Positions 56,950 through 64,000 of a DNA stretch of 64,000 nucleotides are shown piece by piece (within the stretch, counting starts at the first letter, position 1; each line of letters begins with the position of its first letter). Below the pieces are notes generated by a model. The model was given only the letters and a program-made list of their open reading frames with translations. It was not told the DNA's origin and ran no database searches. The position numbers and the translations under genes were made by a program. The DNA comes from Paroedura picta (taxonomy: Eukaryota; Chordata; Lepidosauria; Squamata; Gekkonidae), in assembly GCF_049243985.1 (NCBI RefSeq), contig NC_135384.1:14442501-14506500 (forward strand), in the 5' to 3' direction.

Positions 56950-58760
56950 TCTTTAAGTCCATCAATTGAATTATGTTGAAAAGTGACTACCAATTTGGAA
57001 TTCAGCTCCCCGAGACTCAAGTTTACATCTGGTATCCTGGAACATCTCTGGATGGGGGAGGAAATCCAACCATCCTGAGTTAATGAAGTACTGATGTACA
57101 TTTGGTACCATGCTCTGCCAGGAAACTTGGACTATGAGGGACTTTATAATATCTGGATTCTCTCCATATACTCTACCTGCCTTCAAAACTAATTTCAAAG
57201 GCCACCCTAAGGTGGGTTTGTGTTGTCATGTGAACCTGGCATCTTAAAACAATGCATTTAATGGCAAATCTTCCTTTTGCATGAACAATTCTGCTTAAAT
57301 ATACAATGGGACAGTTGCCTTTGATAAATGTATATATTCCTCCTTTGCCTACAATCTACTATCTTCTGTTTGGTCAGCACTGAGAAACTACAGAATCCTT
57401 TATGGTTAACCACCCGTTGGCTTCCATTATTTTGGTAGGAGATGTAAATGCAAGATTAGGTGCTAACATTGATAACCTTGGGGCCCATATGCACTGAGAC
57501 GGTGATGAGCTGTTCTCATCCTCAGTATGCTGGCCTAGTGGCTGGAGGTGCCTGGGCAGCAGAGCCTAGCTGAAATCCACACCAGAGCAAAGTCCAGTAC
57601 AAGTTGTTAGGGATCAAAGCAAGCAGAGTTAAGGGTGAGGCAAAGAGTAGTTGAGGGAAAGCCAAGGTCAGAGTCCAGATAAGCAATATTCAACAAAGCC
57701 AGTCCAATTACCAGGTGTGTAGTCAAAAGCCGTTTGCCAGGAGTCAGGGAAGCCAATGGTAGTCAGAAGTTCGCGGACCGAGGAATCCAAGCCAGACAGG
57801 AGGGTTTCTGCATAGATTTCACCCATGCCAAAGAACTGCTGTTGTCTCTCAGCTCAGCTAATTGGCTGCACCTGGGGGAGGACTTACTCATCCTCCCCAG
57901 GAGCTATCCCAGCTGGGCCCCATCTGACAGTGTGCCTGCAGTCGCTGGCTCCTTTAGCATTCAGCAAACACCACCCTTCTGCTTCATCTACGTCGTTCAG
58001 GCAAGCTGTCAGGGCTGGAATGCATCTGCGGCTGCACCAAAGATGCCTCTTGGGAAGAGCCTGGCTGACTTGTGCTGCTTTCCCCTGCTGCACATTCAGA
58101 AGCCCCTCTCTCTTCTGCCAGAGCTGGCTCAGCAGCAGGCCCCGGTTGCTGTGGCAACTCCTGGGAGACGGGAGGTGGCAGCGGGGCATGACACTCAATT
58201 TAATTTCATAGGGCCTCCAAAGATCTAGTAATTAACCAAGCAGATCCTTATTTGGCAAATATTTATTCCAGAAATAATCTTAGGATATTAAATGGATCTA
58301 CCTCAGAAGATACATTAGGAGGCATTACGTTTATTACTCCTTGAGGAGTGAGTGTGGAAGACTTTATTTTAGTCTCACCCAATTTACTTCCCCAGGTAAT
58401 TCATTTTAAGATGGATATTCGATCTGAAAGTGAGCATTTTCCCATCAAGATGACGCTATCTTTAAGAACATCTGAAGATCTCAGACCAAAGGCATCCACT
58501 GATCATATTTGATTCATGGGAGATTGAAATGGTCCAATGACCTTTGGGTCCAGTTCAGTCAATGGATGGGCTCAGCCAAGGTACAGTCTTTAAAACAAGT
58601 TATGTCCCAGGATGAGTCACTGGTTGTTATAGTGGCATGCCAAGAGGTCATTAGTTCTATTGTGGATTTAGCAAAAATAACACAATACGTTAATAATTTT
58701 AAAGGAACCTCTTCTAGGTTAAATTCTGAATGTTGGGTCCATTAAAAAAATTTGCAACAA
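56950..58760 (+). mobile_element. LINE endonuclease region, dead
   Basis: Plus-strand readings VGDVNARLGANIDNLG (about 57440-57480) and GVSVEDFILVSPNLLPQVIH with SESEHFPIKMTLS (about 58345-58460) are the apurinic-endonuclease motifs of LINE ORF2. Interrupted by about 0.69 kb of other sequence. Confidence 0.65.
57498..58192. repeat. 0.69-kb insertion in the LINE, possible solo LTR
   Basis: GC-richer block between the two LINE parts. The LINE reading GAHMH resumes right after it, with CACT on both sides. Ends are near TG..CA but do not fit a clean LTR duplication. It contains only incidental open frames. Treated as a fossil of unknown family. Confidence 0.35.
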
Positions 58761-58979
58761 CTTACCAACGATTATGTGCCAAGTTCTCTTCTAAGCTAGC
58801 CACTAGTTACTTTGAGACATTTGTTCAATATTACCCATCACTATGAGCAAGTCATACCGCAGTGGGTTGCAGCATAAAAATCCCCACAAGATGAAAACAT
58901 TAAAACCATAATGTAGTCAAATGGCAAGAATAAATTAATAAGTTAAAAGTTCAACCTCCTACTTCCTCCCTCCCGCCAG

Positions 58980-60890
58980 TGACTCAGGGACAGATTCCCA
59001 GGCTTGCAAATGTTCTTAAATATATTCACAGGTATAGAGTGGCCCCTAGATCTTCTGCACCCTGGCCTTATCCAAAGACTTGGTAGAAGAGCTCTGTCTT
59101 ACAGGGCATGCAGAACTGCGAAAAATCCTGCAGGGGCCTCAGCTCTTCCAGGAGCTCATTCCACACACTTGGGACCAGGACTGAAAAGGTCCTGGCCCTT
59201 GTTGAGGCCAGGAAACTTCCTGTGGGCTGGGGACAGTCAATAGATTTGTACCTAAAGAATGCAAGGGCCTACAGGGAGCATATGTTGATAGGTGATCCCT
59301 CAGATAAGTGTGTCTCAGACTGGAAAGGGCCTTAAAGGCTGATACCAGCTGGCAACCAATGCAGCTGTCTCAGCTTGCGGCCTCCAACTTGCATTTTACA
59401 GCACATACAATTTCCAGGTCAAGGACAAGGGCAGACCCATGTAGAATGAATTACAGAAGTCAATCCTGAAAGTGATTGTTGCATGGGTCACTGTTGTCAG
59501 GTGTTCCAGGGACAGGTAGGGCACTAGTAGATTTGTCTGGTGAAGATGGAAAAAATGTCAGCTGTACTACTCTTGTGACCTACAATTCCATGATAAGGGA
59601 AGCATCAGGGATTATTCTGAGGCTGTCCCATGAATCCCATGAATCCTGGCAAGGCAGTGGGCAAAGAGCTCAGAATCAAGCACATTAAATGCAGCCAACA
59701 GGTCTAACATGAGAATGGTCAAGCCATCCCTATCCTGCTGATGCCAGAGATCATCCATCAAGGCAACCAGCACTGTCTCCATTCTATGGCCAGGACGGAA
59801 GTTTGACTAGTATGCACCGAGGACTGAAGCTTCCACCAAGAAAGCTAGGAGCTTATCCACAGTGGCCTTATGCAGAAATTCAAGATGGAAGACTGGGCCA
59901 TAGCTGGTCATGTCCTGCAAATCAAGTGGTGGTTTTTTGAGCAAGGGACAGACCTCTAACTCTTCATGGCCTCAGGGAACACCTCAGTAGATAGGAAGAA
60001 ATGGATAATATCCCTGAGTTGGCTTCCTATCCACTGATAATTCCCATTGAGCAGCCAAGATGGACAGGGATCAAGAAGGAAGGTGGTCACTCTTACTGAG
60101 CCTAGCAACTTGTCCACTTTGGTTGATGAGAGCTGGCTGAAAACAAGAAAGCCAACAGGCCTCCAGTTCCTCCTGTGTATCAACAATGGAAGGCAGGTCT
60201 TAGCAGAACGACAAGAATTTATCTGCAAAAAAGCTCGCTATTGCCTTACAGCCAATATCCAATTGATTATGATTCTGGTTCCCTTCCTAAAGGGTGGTGA
60301 GAGACTGACCTACCCCAAATAATTGATCTGGGCAAGAGCACACAGATGCAATGCCAGTGGCATAAAACTGTGTGTGTGTGTTTTTTTTTGTGACCTTCAC
60401 TGCGATCTCATACACCCTCGTAAGTGTGTGACAGGATGCTTTTTCCACTTTCCACAAGTCTTCCTCCACATTCAAGCTGTCTCAATTCCCTCTTCCTCTC
60501 CTGAAGCTCCCCAGTGTATGATGGAGCTTATATGAGGTGAGGGCAAAGAGGGCATCTAGGGGTGATCTTGTCAATGGCAGCAGAAAAGTGGGATTGCCAG
60601 TCCTCCACTAATGCAATCAGCAAGTTGCCTGCAGGCATCGGGTACCTCAGAGCATTCAGGAATACATTTGGATCTATAAGTCTCCATGGGTAAACTAAAA
60701 TACATCCATCACCCAAAAGGGGTGGGTATGGTATCTATGGGTATGCCTGCAGGGCATAGTGATCTCACTATGGGACAACATATGTTGCCATCAGCTTCAC
60801 TTCTACCCCAGCACCAAAGATCTGATCTAACATGTGGCCAGCCTGATGGGTAGAACCAAAAATGAAGAGTAAAGTCAATCTACTTAATCC
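58980..60890 (-). mobile_element. CR1/L2-type LINE, RT region
   Basis: The minus strand carries an RT motif (GHRMETVLVALMDDLWHQQD, then LTILMLDLLAAF; about 59670-59800) and, lower, the same C-terminal sequence as the LINEs at 43440 and 48310. Many stops; dead. Confidence 0.7.
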
Positions 60891-60990
60891 CTTGTTAATA
60901 ACTTTTTTATTTATTTAAATTTGTAAAGCCAAAACAGTTCCCAGACTAATAATATCACATTTTCTGAAAAGTGTTCCATCACAGAGATTT

Positions 60991-61889
60991 TCACATTTTC
61001 CTAATAATCTGCTCCCGAAGGTTCATCTCTGGTCTCAGCAAAATGATGTAGCATTTTGGAAAAAAGATGCAACCCAGTAAGCCAACACCAGAGGACAAGA
61101 TAGAGAAGATCTCCACAGCCACCGTGGACTTTCCTTTAGAGCTCAAGTAAGTTGGAATAAAGGAAAACCAAACACTGCAAAAGACCAACATACTGAAAGT
61201 GATGAACTTGGCTTCATTAAAACTACTAGGTAACTTCCTGGCAAGAAAGGCCACTGTGAAGCTGACACTGGCCAGAAAGCCCAGATAGCCAAGGACAAAG
61301 TAAAACATCATAGCAGAGCCCTCATTACATTCTAGGATGATTCTTTTGGGTTGGGAATGCATATTCATTTGTGGGAAGGGAGGGGAAGTACAAACCCAAA
61401 GAATACAAATCAGTGCTTGAATTAAGGAGCCAGAAAGGACAATGGAATGAGCCAGTTTTTTACCCACCCATCTCCTCCAGTGGGACCCTGGTTTGGTGGC
61501 CATGAAGGCCAGGACTACAGTGATGGTTTTAGCTAACACACTGGAAAGAGCTACAGAGAAGATGAGTCCAAAAGTAATTTGACGTAGAAGGCAGGTCACC
61601 TTCCCTGGTTCTCCAATGAACAGCAAGGAGCTGAGGAAGCAAAGAAGGAGGGAAAAGAGGAGAATGTAGGTGAGGCTTTGATTGTTGGCTTTAACAATGG
61701 GAGTGTTCCTGTATTTCACGAAAGCTCCAAGAACCCAAGCTGTGACCAGAGAAAAAGCTACAGACAAGATAAGAAAGATGATCCCTAAAGTCTCTTTATA
61801 TGAAAGATAGGTTGGGACCTTGGGAATGCATTCATCATGGCCTTCACTGGGGTAGTGATCATCTGGACATTTGACACAGGCATCCATAT
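60991..61889 (-). CDS. V2R E exon 6 (7TM)
   Basis: Full 7TM exon, ends with TGA after REQIIRKM. One variation in a conserved loop: [11 protein letters not shown] in place of [11 protein letters not shown]. Confidence 0.95.
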
Positions 61890-64000
61890 CTGAAAGAATC
61901 CAAAGTGTTGTTTCAGTATTTCAAGGCTATGACTAGTATCTATGAGACAATCATATATATGATGTAGAAATTAATACTTCTCCTTCCCTTTCACCTCCTT
62001 CAGCTCCCCTTCATAATGCACGTGTCAAAAGTGTGGGATAATGATATAGCTAATGGTTTGGACAAGTTTGGACTCTGTCAGAAACTCGGTGCCTAAAGAT
62101 CTAAATTTTGAAAAGCAGTTTAGACCCTCCTGTATCACAATTATGCATTGGCATAAAAAAGAGTTTTTACCATTTCTGATCCTGCCAAAAATTATTCAGG
62201 CCTAATCTGGAATGGATGAATACCCCTTCACCTTTTCAGATTTGGACAAATTGGATCTACTGAATTCCAAAAGTTTCAGAGAGCATTCACACTGCTGGAG
62301 AAGGTCAGGAAGAGAGTGCCTGCAAAACAACTGATCATGACAACTGTGCCTCCTGTTACCTTTAAATTCTCCCCCAAACTTGGGGAAGGATTTAAAGGGA
62401 GATGGTGGCATACTTGTCATTATCAGCTGGTTGGTATGTTACTCTAACTTTAAATGCTTCCCCAGGAGGAAATGGGCAAGAAGCAAGGATTCTCACCCCT
62501 TATGTGGATGTTCCACATAAGGGTCGAGAATCATTATCAGTTGATTTTTCTGTGGGGTGTTGATTTAAGGCTATGATTGATATCCAAGTAAAAAGAAGTT
62601 GCAAATTCTTTATTGGGTATTTTTGTGGTGTTTTATGCCCTGCTAATATTCCCAGAATTGCAGAAGAGATTGTGTTTAATTCTATGCCATGGAAACCTGA
62701 ATTTTCGTATCTCCAAGTGACAGAAAAACAGAGCTTCCAAATTATTACTTCCAGTTCTACAAGAAGGTTCCCCAACATGCCTCTTACCCTTCTGCTCAGA
62801 GATCATCCCTTCTGGACAGGGAGTACAATCATAGCAGCAAAATTTATTTCCCTCCTTCTTAGTCTTACTGTAGCCAGGCTGGCATAGGTCATTACAGACA
62901 GAAATGGGAAGCACCTGTCCATGAATACAATGTTAGGAACATGATGATAAATAAAGATACAGACTGCTTGACAGAAGTTCCATTGCTATAACAACTTTCT
63001 TAGCAAGAGGAAGGTAAACAATGAACTGCTGAACTGAAAAACTGGCTCAATTGAGAAATTTGAAAAATCAGATTTTGTATTTTCTTCCTTTACTTTATGG
63101 CTTTGATATTGGGATTACAATTGATGATCACAGATACAAAAAAGATCCCCAGTGGTGATCAGAAAAACTTCATCTGCTCAAAAAAAACCCTGATTACTGC
63201 TGACTTATTTTTAAAAATAAAGCTGTTATCAGTAAATTTATTCTTTGATATGGTAGAAGTACCTGCAAGTTACACCAACCACTAAGCTGCTCTTGGTGGT
63301 TGGTATAACTTGCAAGTACTTGGCAAATAGATATGGCTAAGGTGAATCTCACCCGAATAGCTTTTAAGGGAAGATTTGTTTCTTGTTTTATGTTTCAACT
63401 AAAGATGTGAACAAATTGATTCACATTCATAATGAATTTGGCTGTCAACCCAGGTTAACAAGAGATGACCAACGGATATTAACCAGTGGTTGAGCTTGGG
63501 TCTGAAACTTTCAACCCTAGAAACAGAGCAGGGTAGTCTGCCCTCATAATTTAGTTCTGAATACCTCTGAGGTAAGAGCATTTTGTGGTGCAGGGTGGTA
63601 AGGCAGCCAGCATGCTGTCTGAAGGTCTGACCATGAGGCTGGGAGTTCAATCCCAGCAGCCGGCTCAAGGTTGACTCGGCCTTCAGTCCTTCCGAAGTTG
63701 GTAAAATGAGTACCCAGCTTGCTGGGGTGTAAAATGGTAATGACTGGGAAAGCGAATGGCAAACCACCCTGTATTGAGTCTGCCAAGAACACGCTAGAGG
63801 GCGTCACCCCAAGGGTCAGACATGACTCGGTGCTTACAAAGGGGATACTTAAAAAACAAACAAACATTTGGCTCTTCCCTTTTCAAGACAGGGAGAAGAA
63901 CCATCTGCCAAAAAGCCATTTCAGGATGTCAGCAGGTGGGAGTGTATGCCAGCCTTTAAGAATGAAATGCCTGTACACCATTTCAGGGATTGATTTTATA
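60991..64000 (-). CDS. V2R gene E (partial, exons 6 and 5)
   Basis: V2R of the D subgroup. Exon 6 (60991-61889, 899 bp) and exon 5 (62788-62914, 127 bp) are open with proper borders. Exons 4-1 should lie right of the window, since intron 4 is 2.7 kb in D and only 1.1 kb remains here. [20 protein letters not shown] at the start of exon 6, [20 protein letters not shown] at the end. Confidence 0.92.
61890..62787 (-). other. intron 5 of V2R E
   Basis: Plain AT-rich intron, paralogous to D intron 5. No element recognised. Confidence 0.7.
62788..62914 (-). CDS. V2R E exon 5 (cysteine-rich)
   Basis: 127 bp. [20 protein letters not shown]: the usual DPCQ is DLCQ here. [12 protein letters not shown] kept. 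Confidence 0.95.
62915..64000 (-). other. intron 4 of V2R E (partial)
   Basis: AT-rich, related to 47280-49600 in gene D, with one SINE. No exon 4 before the window ends. Confidence 0.7.
63576..63855 (+). mobile_element. tRNA-derived SINE, family 1, diverged
   Basis: GCATTTTGTGGTGCAGGG head and GGATACTTAAAAAACAAAC end; more changes than the other copies. Confidence 0.8.

Larger units (their letters stand above)
53996..60990. other. intergenic region between V2R D and V2R E
   Basis: Upstream unit of D to about 55.5 kb (no SINE 2), plain AT-rich sequence at 55.5-56.1 kb, a GC-rich stretch at 56.1-56.9 kb, a dead LINE with an insertion (56.95-58.76 kb) and a second LINE (58.98-60.89 kb). No gene was found. 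Confidence 0.7.

Noticed and set aside
62915-64000. Gene E as a truncated pseudogene
   Set aside because: The missing exons are expected beyond the window, given a 2.7-kb intron 4 in gene D.

Overview
This window looks like a piece of a squamate reptile genome (lizard or snake). The evidence is a tandem array of intron-containing vomeronasal type-2 receptors (V2R, class C GPCRs of the vomeronasal organ), set in AT-rich DNA with a reptile-type repeat mix: BovB, CR1/L2-like and L1-like LINEs, two tRNA-derived SINE families, a 5S-rRNA-derived SINE, hAT and 3-bp-TSD MITEs, and one GC-rich Ty3/gypsy chromovirus. The species cannot be fixed from sequence reading alone.

All five receptor genes lie head to tail on the minus strand, so exon 6 (seven-transmembrane) has the lowest coordinate and exon 1 (signal peptide) the highest. 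Gene A (left edge, exons 4-1; exons 5-6 lie outside), gene B (19.27-27.29 kb), gene C (31.72-40.39 kb), gene D (44.61-54.00 kb) and gene E (right edge, exons 6-5 only). For B, C and D, I placed all six exons with AG/GT borders and matching phases (exon 1 length is 2 mod 3; exons 2-5 are 292, 849-852, 228 and 127 bp; exon 6 is 890-899 bp). They give continuous predicted proteins of 888, 887 and 871 residues. B and C form one subgroup and D and E another.

Gene A carries the most striking event. A 6.06-kb Ty3/gypsy element (5400-11463, plus strand) sits inside its exon 1 with a 5-bp target duplication. Its two 496-bp LTRs are almost identical, so the insertion is very young. The element has a gag region (broken about once), an open pol with protease, RT, RNase H, integrase and a C-terminal chromodomain, and a primer site that pairs with the start of its own transcript, as in the self-priming Tf1/sushi lineage. 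Further upstream, at 15.24-15.52 kb, lies an extra, open V2R exon 1 with a good donor in the right phase. It could act as an alternative first exon for gene A.

The intergenic stretches are themselves duplicated. Each exon 1 copy (A, the 15.2-kb orphan, B, a decayed relic at 28.8 kb, C, D) carries about 1-1.5 kb of related upstream DNA, including a conserved block 0.5-1 kb before the start codon. Shared and empty repeat sites (a SINE present at one site in three upstream copies and missing in D; MITEs with empty sites in paralogous introns) give a relative order to the duplications. The rest is LINE, SINE and MITE debris, a tandemly duplicated intron segment in A, a partial exon 1 duplication in D, and a few GC-rich segments I could not classify.
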